Shown here: positions 8,255 to 15,644 of the stretch, piece by piece
Numbering within the stretch: position 1 is the first letter of the stretch
How the letters are laid out: each line of letters starts with the position of its first letter
NCBI GenBank assembly: GCA_003543235.1
Contig: DPJA01000012.1
Location: forward strand, 1 to 42,626
DNA from: Lachnospiraceae bacterium
GTDB lineage: Bacteria > Bacillota > Clostridia > Lachnospirales > Anaerotignaceae
Reading direction: 5' to 3'
DNA length: 42,626 nucleotides
Notes under the pieces: generated by a model
The model's input: only the letters and a program-made list of their open reading frames with translations
The model's database searches: none
Told to the model about the DNA's origin: nothing
Position numbers and translations under genes: made by a program

Positions 8255-9124
8255 TTATTTCATAGCCTCTGCCATTGTCTGTGCCATTTTTTTCATGTTA
8301 TCAATATAGTCTGGAGCTAATGGTGCAAGTTGAATTGTTTTACCGCCTATTTCTTCAGCAAATGCTTCAGACTGACTGCTATCAATTTCTTCCTGGTAAA
8401 AGATAACCTTAATATTTTCTTTTTTCGCAAAATCTACCATGTCCTGTAAATGTTGAGGTGCTGCTTCTTTTCCTTCTTCTTCAAGTGCATACATTTTAAG
8501 TCCATAGTCATCTGCAATATATCCAAAAGCAGGATGATATACAATAAAGCTTTTGCTTTCAACACCATTTAAAGCATCTTTAATTTCTTGGTCCACGTCA
8601 TCAAGCTGTGCTATATAATCTGCCGCATTCTGCTCGTAAGTTTGCTTATTGTCTGGATCTAATTCACTCATTTCCTTTGCGATTGTTTCCACCATTACTT
8701 TTACTCTTTTTGGTGAAAGCCATATGTGTGGATCTCTTTCTCCAGATTCAAATGTTCTATCTTCATAAACAGCAGCAACCTCATCCTGCAGAGATACAAC
8801 TTTTACATCACCTACATTAGGCAATATATTCGCTTCTTCTGTAGGAACTCCTATTGAAAAATAAAGTGACGCATCGCTGAATTTCTCCATCTCTTGTGCC
8901 GTTGGTTCATAATTTTCAGGGCTGTTTCCTGAAGGAATTAATGTAACGATGTCAACTAAATCTCCGCAAACTGCTTTCACAAAAGTCTGTTCCGGCACAA
9001 TAGATACGGCTATAACTGGCTTTTCCTTAACCTCTTCTTCTTTTGCTCCATTACTACATCCAAATAAGCACATTGTGCCGAGTACCATTGCTACTCTAAC
9101 TACATTTCGAATTACTTTTTTCAT
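8255..9124 (-). CDS. ZnuA/AdcA-like metal ABC transporter substrate-binding lipoprotein
   Basis: 289 residues. The N-terminal signal ends in a lipobox, LFGC, with the acylated cysteine at position 23, so it should be anchored outside the membrane. The cluster A-1 metal-binding fold shows IVPEQTFVKAVCGD, the D-P-H-I-W motif with a ligand histidine, YHPAFGYIADDYGL with a second histidine, and a C-terminal YQEEIDSSQSEAFAEEIG segment. The His-rich loop of many ZnuA proteins is missing. The metal could be zinc or manganese; the COG0523 neighbour favours zinc. No ABC permease or ATPase gene is in the window, so the partner must be encoded elsewhere. A consensus promoter with a dyad operator lies upstream and a terminator downstream, making it a single-gene transcript. 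Confidence 0.9.
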   Translation of the reverse strand: MKKVIRNVVRVAMVLGTMCLFGCSNGAKEEEVKEKPVIAVSIVPEQTFVKAVCGDLVDIVTLIPSGNSPENYEPTAQEMEKFSDASLYFSIGVPTEEANILPNVGDVKVVSLQDEVAAVYEDRTFESGERDPHIWLSPKRVKVMVETIAKEMSELDPDNKQTYEQNAADYIAQLDDVDQEIKDALNGVESKSFIVYHPAFGYIADDYGLKMYALEEEGKEAAPQHLQDMVDFAKKENIKVIFYQEEIDSSQSEAFAEEIGGKTIQLAPLAPDYIDNMKKMAQTMAEAMK

Positions 9125-9167
9125 TATTATTTACTCCCATCTGCATTTTTATAGATATATTATTTGC

Positions 9168-9188
9168 AAATGCAACTCATTTGCATTT
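9168..9188 (-). promoter_or_regulatory. Dyad operator, candidate Zur-type box
   Basis: AAATGCAA (9168-9175) and TTGCATTT (9181-9188) form a perfect 8-bp inverted repeat with a 5-base centre, lying immediately after the -10 box where transcription should start. A second palindrome, ATTTGCAAAT, overlaps it at 9162-9171. Size and placement fit a Fur/Zur-family repressor; the identity of the protein is inferred from the gene it controls. Confidence 0.6.
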
Positions 9189-9191
9189 AAG

Positions 9192-9220
9192 ATTATATTT
9201 CTAATATGGTTGTATGTCAA
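9192..9220 (-). promoter_or_regulatory. Consensus vegetative promoter of the ZnuA-like gene
   Basis: TTGACA (9215-9220) and TATAAT (9192-9197) on the minus strand are both exact consensus hexamers with a 17-base spacer (9198-9214). The -35 box overlaps the stop codon of the upstream HD-GYP gene. Such a strong promoter normally needs repression, in line with the dyad just downstream. Confidence 0.85.
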
Positions 9221-9879
9221 TAACTATTTGGAATAAAAGTGGGCAATTGACCCATCCACTCTGTGCCTTTTTCATTTTTACCCGTTGCATTAATTACTTC
9301 TGTCCAGTGCTGTAAAACATATTTACCTATGACGGGGTCATACATTGTGCCGATATTTTTCTCTATTTCATTGAAACAATAGTCAAAATCATATGCTTTT
9401 CTGTAGCTCCTATCTGAGGTTATTGCATCAATAGAATCACATATTGCAATAATTCTTGCTCCAATTGGAATCTTTTCACCTTTAAGCCCTAGGGGATATC
9501 CTTTCCCATCAAACCTTTCATGATGATACAGCACAATATCTTTAAGCTCGTTTAAATGACGTGACTTATTCAATATATCCGCACCGATTTGTGGATGATT
9601 TTTCATCGCTTCCCATTCTTTATTATCTAATTTAGTTTCTTTGTTCAAAACTGCATCTGGAACACCAATCTTTCCAATATCATGCAAATGCGCTGCAATA
9701 TGTATTTTCTCTATCTCTTTTTTCTTAAGCCCTAACATTCTACAAACTTTTAATGCCATGTCGCTGACTCTTTGGGAATGTCCTGCTGTATATTGGTCTT
9801 TGGCATCTAATGCACTTACAATACATTCTATTATTTCATGATAATCAATCACTTGATTACAATAATCATGTTTAAGCAC
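9217..9879 (-). CDS. HD-GYP domain protein, probable cyclic-di-GMP phosphodiesterase
   Basis: 220 residues from a GTG at 9879 with AGGAG eight bases before it. The HD-GYP domain covers nearly the whole protein: YTAGHSQRVSD near residue 30, HLHDIGKIGVPD (HD at 66-67), and HHERFDGKGYP (119-129) with a clear GYP triad. All usual metal-ligand positions look present. HD-GYP proteins hydrolyse cyclic di-GMP or related dinucleotides (family knowledge). There is no sensor or receiver domain, so it is a stand-alone catalytic unit. It starts 49 bases after the end of the small FeoB-associated gene with no terminator seen, so it may be read through from the feo operon. No GGDEF partner is in the window. 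Confidence 0.9.
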   Translation of the reverse strand: MLKHDYCNQVIDYHEIIECIVSALDAKDQYTAGHSQRVSDMALKVCRMLGLKKKEIEKIHIAAHLHDIGKIGVPDAVLNKETKLDNKEWEAMKNHPQIGADILNKSRHLNELKDIVLYHHERFDGKGYPLGLKGEKIPIGARIIAICDSIDAITSDRSYRKAYDFDYCFNEIEKNIGTMYDPVIGKYVLQHWTEVINATGKNEKGTEWMGQLPTFIPNSY

Positions 9880-9928
9880 TTGTTCTCCTCTCTGTATATT
9901 ATCAAATATTCGTCATTAAAAGCTGATA

Positions 9929-10069
9929 TTAATGTGAGCAATGACCGCCACAATGCTTACAATCTCCACCACACACTACAGACTTTCCTGCCTTTTTGTC
10001 TTTTATCATACCTTTCACAATGAAACCAATTACTGTTAGTAACATTACTCCTACTAAAAATGTTCCCAT
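9929..10069 (-). CDS. Small Cys-rich FeoB-associated membrane protein (46 residues)
   Basis: A short frame from the ATG at 10069 to the TAA at 9929-9931. It starts MGTFLVGVMLLTVIGFIV, one membrane helix, followed by a basic stretch and a C-terminal cysteine/histidine cluster, CGGDCKHCGGHCSH. This is the pattern of the FeoB-associated Cys-rich membrane protein family, found next to feoB in Firmicutes. Its exact role is unknown; the cysteines could bind iron or an iron-sulphur cluster on the cytoplasmic side (inference). An AGAGG site lies upstream, and feoB ends 39 bases before it in the same orientation. Confidence 0.85.
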   Translation of the reverse strand: MGTFLVGVMLLTVIGFIVKGMIKDKKAGKSVVCGGDCKHCGGHCSH

Positions 10070-10108
10070 AGACTTTTACCTCTTTTCCTATGAGTTTTAA
10101 CAAGTCAA

Positions 10109-12274
10109 TTATAAATTTGCTTTATTAACACTTGTTTTTACATCCACCATTAATTTATTACTTTCTTTATATGGTCTGAATATGAGATATAAAAACACAA
10201 ATATCATAATAAATGCTACAGCTGTTCCAACCCCAAATACGCCTCCAGCCATAAGTGTTCCAATCTGAAATACGCAAAGTGATGCACAGTAAGCAATTAG
10301 TGTCTGGTAGCCAATTGCAAACCAGAACCATTTTGCATTATTCATTTCTCGCTTGATTGCTCCCATTGCTGCAAAACATGGTGCACATAACAAGTTAAAT
10401 ACAAGGAAAGAGTATGCTGCAATGGCTGTCATACTAGATGCCAATGTTCCCCATATTTCACTTCCATCTTCTGCTACTTCTCCAAACCCATAAAGTATAC
10501 CGAATGTTCCGACTACGTTTTCTTTAGCTACAAGTCCTGTAATAGCTGCCACTGCTGATTTCCAATCGCCCCATCCAAGTGGCGTAAAGATTGGTGCGAT
10601 TGCACCACCAATTGCCGCTAAGATACTATCGTTCATGTTTTCAACCATGGCAATACTCCCATTTATAATGCCAAAACTTTCTGAAAACCAAATAAATATA
10701 GTTGAGAGTAAGATAATTGTTCCTGCTTTTTTAATAAATGACCATCCACGCTCCCACATACTACGAAGTACATTCAAAAGAGTAGGCATATGATAGGACG
10801 GTAATTCAATTACAAACGGTGCAGGGTCGCCTGCAAACATTTTAGTTTTCTTTAAAATAATTCCAGAACAAATTATTGCGGCAATTCCCACAAAGTAAGC
10901 ACTTGGTGCTACCCAAGAAGCTCCATCAAATAATGCACCAGCAATTAAAGCAATAATAGGAAGTTTCGCACCGCATGGTATAAATGTTGTTGTTATAATC
11001 GTCATTTTACGGTCACGGTCATTTTCAATTGTTCTTGATGCCATAATTCCTGGTACACCACATCCAGTGCCAATTAGCATTGGTATAAATGATTTACCTG
11101 ACAAGCCAAATTTACGAAAAATTCTATCCATAATAAATGCAATTCTTGCCATATATCCGCAAGCTTCCAAAAACGCCAAGAAAATAAACAATACTAGCAT
11201 TTGTGGCACAAATCCAAGTACTGCACCAACACCACCAATAATACCATCTACAAGTAATCCAGATAACCATGGTGCACAATTTATTGCATCTAGTCCATTC
11301 TGTGCAGCTGGAATAACCCATTCGCCAAACAAGGTATCGTTTGTCCAATCAGTTAAAAAGGCTCCCACTGTTGTAACAGATACAAAATAAACAAGAAACA
11401 TAACTCCTGCAAAAATTGGAAGTGCAAGCCACCTATTCGTTACAATTTTATCAATTTTATCTGAAGTGGTAAGTCCTCCTCTATTTTTCTTTACGCAACA
11501 ATCTTTAATTATGGATGAAATATAATTGTACCTTTCGTTTGTAATGATACTTTCTGAATCATCATCCATTTCTCGCTCACAGTTTTTAATATCGTCTTCG
11601 ATATGGATAGCGATTTGTTTTTCAATCCCTAGCTGTTTAATTACTTTGTCATCTCGTTCAAATATTTTAATGGAATACCAACGCTGTTGTTCTTCCGGCA
11701 TATTATGTAGCACTGCTTCTTCAATATGAGCAAGTGCGTGTTCCACACAACCAGCAAATCTGTGTTGTGGAATCATACCAATTTTATTTTTAGCAACTTC
11801 TATTGCTTTATTAGCTGCCTCCATAATGCCCGTTCCCTTTAGTGCAGATATTTCTACCACCTGACAGCCTAATTCTTTTGCTAAATTCTTAGAGTTTAAT
11901 TTATCACCATTTTTTTCTATAATATCCATCATATTAACTGCTGCTACCACTGGAATACCAAGTTCAACAAGTTGTGTTGTAAGATATAAATTACGTTCCA
12001 AATTTGTTCCATCAATAATATTAAGAATAGCATCTGGACGTTCTGTAATTAAATAATTTCTAGCTACAACTTCTTCAAGTGTGTATGGAGATAAAGAATA
12101 GATTCCTGGTAAATCTGTAATTATAACATCTTTATTCCCTTTCAGTTTACCTTCTTTTTTCTCCACCGTAACACCTGGCCAGTTTCCCACAAACTGATTA
12201 GAACCAGTTAAAGCATTAAATAGCGTTGTTTTACCGCAGTTTGGATTACCTGCTAATGCAATTTTTATTGACAT
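10109..12274 (-). CDS. feoB: Ferrous iron transporter FeoB
   Basis: 721 residues, normal for FeoB. The N-terminal G domain has GNPNCGKT (9-16), the switch I region with WPGVTVEKKEG, DLPGIYSLSPY and NMMD. A helical spacer domain follows to about residue 270. The membrane domain has Gate motifs, including IGTGCGVPGIMASRTIENDRD and FIPCGAKLPIIALI with their conserved cysteines. It imports Fe(II) across the cytoplasmic membrane with help from FeoA and nucleotide turnover. It is the third gene of a feoA-feoA-feoB-small protein operon whose promoter at 12859-12887 carries a DtxR-like palindrome, so it should be repressed when iron (or manganese) is plentiful. Confidence 0.96.
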   Translation of the reverse strand: MSIKIALAGNPNCGKTTLFNALTGSNQFVGNWPGVTVEKKEGKLKGNKDVIITDLPGIYSLSPYTLEEVVARNYLITERPDAILNIIDGTNLERNLYLTTQLVELGIPVVAAVNMMDIIEKNGDKLNSKNLAKELGCQVVEISALKGTGIMEAANKAIEVAKNKIGMIPQHRFAGCVEHALAHIEEAVLHNMPEEQQRWYSIKIFERDDKVIKQLGIEKQIAIHIEDDIKNCEREMDDDSESIITNERYNYISSIIKDCCVKKNRGGLTTSDKIDKIVTNRWLALPIFAGVMFLVYFVSVTTVGAFLTDWTNDTLFGEWVIPAAQNGLDAINCAPWLSGLLVDGIIGGVGAVLGFVPQMLVLFIFLAFLEACGYMARIAFIMDRIFRKFGLSGKSFIPMLIGTGCGVPGIMASRTIENDRDRKMTIITTTFIPCGAKLPIIALIAGALFDGASWVAPSAYFVGIAAIICSGIILKKTKMFAGDPAPFVIELPSYHMPTLLNVLRSMWERGWSFIKKAGTIILLSTIFIWFSESFGIINGSIAMVENMNDSILAAIGGAIAPIFTPLGWGDWKSAVAAITGLVAKENVVGTFGILYGFGEVAEDGSEIWGTLASSMTAIAAYSFLVFNLLCAPCFAAMGAIKREMNNAKWFWFAIGYQTLIAYCASLCVFQIGTLMAGGVFGVGTAVAFIMIFVFLYLIFRPYKESNKLMVDVKTSVNKANL

Positions 12275-12342
12275 CGTTTTACTCCTTCTTTGTTTGTTAT
12301 GTATTACTTTTATTAGTTGTCTCTAACCAATGTTTAAAAAAA

Positions 12343-12564
12343 TTACTCCACCTCAATTAATTTGGCATCTGCTTTTCGTAAGGATAATTCATATCCTCTG
12401 ACAGTTACTTCAATTGGGTCACCTAATGGAGCAACTTTTCGTAAATAAATATCTGTTCCTTTTGTAATTCCCATATCCATAATACGTCGTTTTACAGCAC
12501 CTTCGCCTGATAATTTTGTCACTTTTACAGTTTCGCCGCTCTTCACTTCTTTTAAAGTTTTCAT
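12343..12564 (-). CDS. feoA: FeoA domain protein (second of two)
   Basis: 73 residues making one SH3-like FeoA domain, with GEGAVKRRIMDMGITKGTDIYLRKVAPLGDP split across the usual strands, and VRGYELSLRKADAKLIEV at the end. FeoA is a small cytoplasmic partner of FeoB. It lies 68 bases upstream of feoB and 11 bases after the other feoA-type gene. This copy has the classical FeoA sequence (APLGDPIEV, RGYELSLRK) and is the better candidate for the main FeoB partner. Confidence 0.92.
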   Translation of the reverse strand: MKTLKEVKSGETVKVTKLSGEGAVKRRIMDMGITKGTDIYLRKVAPLGDPIEVTVRGYELSLRKADAKLIEVE

Positions 12565-12575
12565 CGTTCCTCCTA

Positions 12576-12794
12576 CTAAACCATTATTTTATTTGCCATT
12601 TCTTTATTAATTGCAACTCTAGAATCTTTTACATTAACAATCATGTTTCCACAAATTTCTGAAACTACAACAACTGCACTTCCTGTTACAAAGCCCAGAT
12701 TTTCTAAAAACTTTCGTGTTTCTTCATTGCCGCCAACTTTCTTAATAACATTTACTTCACCTGTTTTAACCATCGTCAAAGGAATCACATTCAT
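12576..12794 (-). CDS. FeoA domain protein (first of two)
   Basis: 72 residues with a FeoA fold, ending in NVKDSRVAINKEMANKIMV. It belongs to the variant group common in Clostridia in which a second FeoA-type protein precedes the classical one; EETRKFLENLGFVTGS corresponds to the classical RRIMDMGI region. It is the first gene of the feo operon, about 65 bases downstream of the -10 box. The reason for two FeoA paralogues is unknown; they may form a heteromer or act at different steps (inference). Confidence 0.88.
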   Translation of the reverse strand: MNVIPLTMVKTGEVNVIKKVGGNEETRKFLENLGFVTGSAVVVVSEICGNMIVNVKDSRVAINKEMANKIMV

Positions 12795-12855
12795 CTTCTT
12801 TCTATTTTTAATATTTTATAAATTATTATGGTAAGGATTATCATTTCTTTTGTAG

Positions 12856-12887
12856 GTTAGTATATACTAACTCATATTAGTTGTCAA
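12856..12887 (-). promoter_or_regulatory. feo operon promoter with DtxR-type palindrome over the -10 box
   Basis: On the minus strand TTGACA (12882-12887), a 17-base spacer and TATACT (12859-12864) make a near-consensus promoter. The perfect 16-bp palindrome GTTAGTATATACTAAC (12856-12871) covers the -10 box. Its TTAG...CTAA ends resemble DtxR/IdeR-family operators. The likely repressor is the divergent gene at 13028. Confidence 0.78.
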
Positions 12888-12948
12888 TAACATTATTGAT
12901 AAATTTTTTCTTAATTAGTAATTATATATTCCTCTTTTGTTGTTTAAT

Positions 12949-12981
12949 TTGAATTTAACTAATTCATATGATATACTAACT
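12949..12981 (+). promoter_or_regulatory. Promoter and candidate operator of the DtxR-type regulator
   Basis: TTGAAT (12949-12954), a 17-base spacer and TATACT (12972-12977). The 11-mer ATATACTAACT (12971-12981) is identical to part of the feo palindrome (12862-12872), so the regulator probably controls its own gene. The other half of the palindrome is poorly conserved here (12 of 16 overall), suggesting weaker binding. Confidence 0.62.
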
Positions 12982-13027
12982 TCAGTTATTCAAATAAACT
13001 TTGATATTTTAAAATGAGGTGTTTCAC

Positions 13028-13390
13028 ATGAAAATAAATGAATCTGTGGAAAATTATTTAGAGACTATATTCCTATTAAGCAAAAAACTTCCTGTAGTAC
13101 GTTCTGTAGACATAGCAGAGGAGCTTAATTTCAAAAAATCCAGTATAAGTGTCGCAATGAAAAATTTGCGTGAAAACGGATATATAACTGTTACCGATTC
13201 TGGTTTCATATATCTAACTGATTCTGGTAGAGAAATTGCTGAAATGATATATGAACGACATGACTTATTTTCTTCCTGGCTTGAAAAACTTGGTGTTGAT
13301 GCAAAAACAGCTGCTGAAGATGCTTGCAGAATTGAACACGTTATTAGTAAGAAAAGTTTTGAAGCTATAAAAAATCATGTTATGAAATAG
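13028..13390 (+). CDS. Short DtxR/MntR-family metal-dependent regulator
   Basis: 120 residues from the ATG at 13028, which has GAGGTG seven bases upstream; an in-frame GTG at 13019 overlaps that site and is less likely. The N-terminal winged helix (SVENYLETIFLLSKKLPVVR, then SSISVAMKNLRENGY) and the dimerisation segment (ERHDLFSSWLEKLGV, then DACRIEHVISKKSFEAIK) match DtxR/MntR. The Glu/Cys-Glu-His cluster in the dimer domain supplies metal ligands in this family. There is no SH3-like third domain, and it is slightly shorter than MntR (about 142). It is divergent from the feo operon and shares an operator motif with it, so it is most likely the iron-responsive feo repressor (inference). Confidence 0.88.
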   Translation: MKINESVENYLETIFLLSKKLPVVRSVDIAEELNFKKSSISVAMKNLRENGYITVTDSGFIYLTDSGREIAEMIYERHDLFSSWLEKLGVDAKTAAEDACRIEHVISKKSFEAIKNHVMK

Positions 13391-13474
13391 AACATTGACA
13401 GGTGGTAAAAATATATAAATAACTGAATTATTTAAAGTGTGGCGAAGTTACAAATAACACCGTCACTCTAATTT

Positions 13475-13506
13475 AAAAAGACTACCGTGAAAAAGGTAGT
13501 CTTTTT
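13475..13506. terminator. Bidirectional terminator between the DtxR-type gene and the DUF255 gene
   Basis: AAAAAGACTACC (13475-13486) pairs with GGTAGTCTTTTT (13495-13506) across an 8-base loop. A T-run follows on the plus strand (to 13508) and an A-run precedes for the minus strand, serving both convergent genes. Confidence 0.88.
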
Positions 13507-13526
13507 TTGTTTCATTTGCAATCATG

Positions 13527-15467
13527 TCATTTTATATTCAATTCATTTACTGGTGGCAAGCAACTATGATTGTTGCAAACATAATAAGTGGTTTTATCAT
13601 TAATAATCTGGTACTCATCTGTAGGTCCATCTAATACTTTGATAATGCTATCCAGTGATACTGTAAAAGGCAAATCCTTAATATCGTCTTTATTCTTCAT
13701 CACTACAGTTATCATTTGTGAAGGTTCAAAATAATCTGAAAGTGCAATTAAATACATAGCATACCCGATAGGATAATGCTTTGCCTCTCCATACAAAAAG
13801 TCCATCTGCCCTTTGAGTATTCTATCAAATTCATTATCAAAATTAAGCTGAGATAGCCTTACAAGATTGTATGCCATAACGGAGTTGCCGCTGGGAATTG
13901 CCCCGTCATAGCTTTCCTTTGGCCGCATAATTAGCGTTTCGTTATCCTTGCCGTAGAGATAAAAACCACCGTCTGTTTCATCAAAAAAATTACTAATGGC
14001 TTTCTTCATTAACTGCTTTGCTTTTTCAAGATAACTGAAATCAAGGGTTGCATCATACAATGCAAGCAATGCAAAAGAATTATTTGCATAATCATCAAGG
14101 AAACCATTTTGATTTCGTTTGCCGTTGCGAAAGCTTACAAACACAGTTCCATCTTGGGACAACTGCTCCTCTATAAACTTCTGTGATTTTTTTGCTGCGT
14201 TTAGATATTCATCGTTTCTGCTAATTCGATATAACCAGCACATAGCTGCAATCATCAGAGAATTCCATGAAGTTAATATCTTATCATCTAAATGAAGCTT
14301 ATTCCTTTTTTTTCGATATTCGTAGATTTTTGGCAGGTATGCGTCAAACTCTTTTGAGGTACTAGGATTATTTAAAAGATTGGGAATATTTTTCCCCTCA
14401 AAGTTACCATTATGTGTAATAGAATAATATTCGTTAAAAGCCTGCCCTGTTTTTTCACCAAGAAGTGAAATGATTTCCTCCGATTCAAAAACATAATATT
14501 TACCTTCTTCACCATCGCTGTCAGCGTCTTGTGCACTGTAAAAGCCGCCTTCAGTTGAGGTCATCTCACGAAGAATATACTGTGCTGTTTTTTCTGCAAC
14601 CTCACGATAAAATGAATTTTGAGTAATCCAATATGCTTTGCAATAGGCAAGGATTAATAAGGCGTTATCATAAAGCATTTTTTCAAAGTGTGGCACAAGG
14701 AAATATTTATCGGTGGAATATCTGCTAAACCCATATCCAATGTGGTCAAATATTCCGCCCTTGTACATTTGAGTTAGGGTATGTTCCGCCATTTTTAAAG
14801 AATGCTTATCCCCACTTTTTTCATAATGTTTTAGCAAAAACAACAGATTATGTGCAGTTGGAAATTTAGGTTCTTTACCAAATCCTCCGAATTTTTCATC
14901 GTAGCTTTGATTATATAATTCTACTGCCGATTCCATTAGCTTTATATCTGTTTCAGCTTGAGAAGTACTTTTTCTATTTAAAGTAGCAACAATAGTATCA
15001 GCCGACTGAAGCAATTCATAGCGATTTTTTTGCCATTTCTCATAAATCCCAGAAAGCAATTCTTTGAAGCCAATCATACCATGTCTAGTTTCCTTTGGGA
15101 AATATGTCCCTGCGAAAAATGGCTTTTGCTCTGGTGTCATAAAAATACTTGTAGGCCAGCCACCACTTCCTGTATAAGCTTGACAAACTGTCATATATAT
15201 GCTATCTATATCGGGTCGTTCTTCTTTATCCACCTTGATAGAAATATAGTTTTGATTAAGAATTTCCGCAATTCCCTCGTCCTCAAAGCTTTCATGTGCC
15301 ATAACATGACACCAGTGACAGGTACTGTAACCAATACTCAAAAAGATTGGCTTGTTTTCAGTTTTTGCTTTTTGAAAAGCTTCTTGACACCAAGGATACC
15401 AGTTAACAGGATTTTCCGAATGCTGTAAAAGATAAGGACTAGTTTCATTACTTAAATGGTTACTCAA
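13527..15467 (-). CDS. YyaL-type DUF255 / thioredoxin-like domain protein
   Basis: 646 residues from a TTG at 15467, chosen because AGGTGGG lies a few bases before it and the protein then begins SNHLSNETSPYLLQH, the usual family start; an ATG at 15482 lacks a ribosome site. The N-terminal 160 residues are a thioredoxin-fold DUF255 domain with STCHWCHVM (a C-x-x-C pair) and GGWPTSIFMTP. The remainder is an (alpha/alpha)6 barrel like that of glycoside or cellobiose-epimerase enzymes (GGFGKEPKFPTAHN, FLVPHFEKMLYDNA, GGFYSAQDADSDGEEGKYY). Relatives are B. subtilis YyaL and animal SPATA20. The substrate is unknown. It stands alone, convergent to the DtxR-type gene. Confidence 0.9.
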   Translation of the reverse strand: MSNHLSNETSPYLLQHSENPVNWYPWCQEAFQKAKTENKPIFLSIGYSTCHWCHVMAHESFEDEGIAEILNQNYISIKVDKEERPDIDSIYMTVCQAYTGSGGWPTSIFMTPEQKPFFAGTYFPKETRHGMIGFKELLSGIYEKWQKNRYELLQSADTIVATLNRKSTSQAETDIKLMESAVELYNQSYDEKFGGFGKEPKFPTAHNLLFLLKHYEKSGDKHSLKMAEHTLTQMYKGGIFDHIGYGFSRYSTDKYFLVPHFEKMLYDNALLILAYCKAYWITQNSFYREVAEKTAQYILREMTSTEGGFYSAQDADSDGEEGKYYVFESEEIISLLGEKTGQAFNEYYSITHNGNFEGKNIPNLLNNPSTSKEFDAYLPKIYEYRKKRNKLHLDDKILTSWNSLMIAAMCWLYRISRNDEYLNAAKKSQKFIEEQLSQDGTVFVSFRNGKRNQNGFLDDYANNSFALLALYDATLDFSYLEKAKQLMKKAISNFFDETDGGFYLYGKDNETLIMRPKESYDGAIPSGNSVMAYNLVRLSQLNFDNEFDRILKGQMDFLYGEAKHYPIGYAMYLIALSDYFEPSQMITVVMKNKDDIKDLPFTVSLDSIIKVLDGPTDEYQIINDKTTYYVCNNHSCLPPVNELNIK

Positions 15468-15644
15468 ATATACCCACCTCATTTATTATAATTAAATCAC
15501 ATACTATAATTATTATTATGATATTTGAGAATATTATTCAATTACGCTAAAAAACCAAAGAAATTCTTTTTCTTTTCACGCCCATAAAGTATTACCTTTA
15601 GCCAATAAAAATTATTTTCTCCCATTTTTTAAATTGAACATTTT

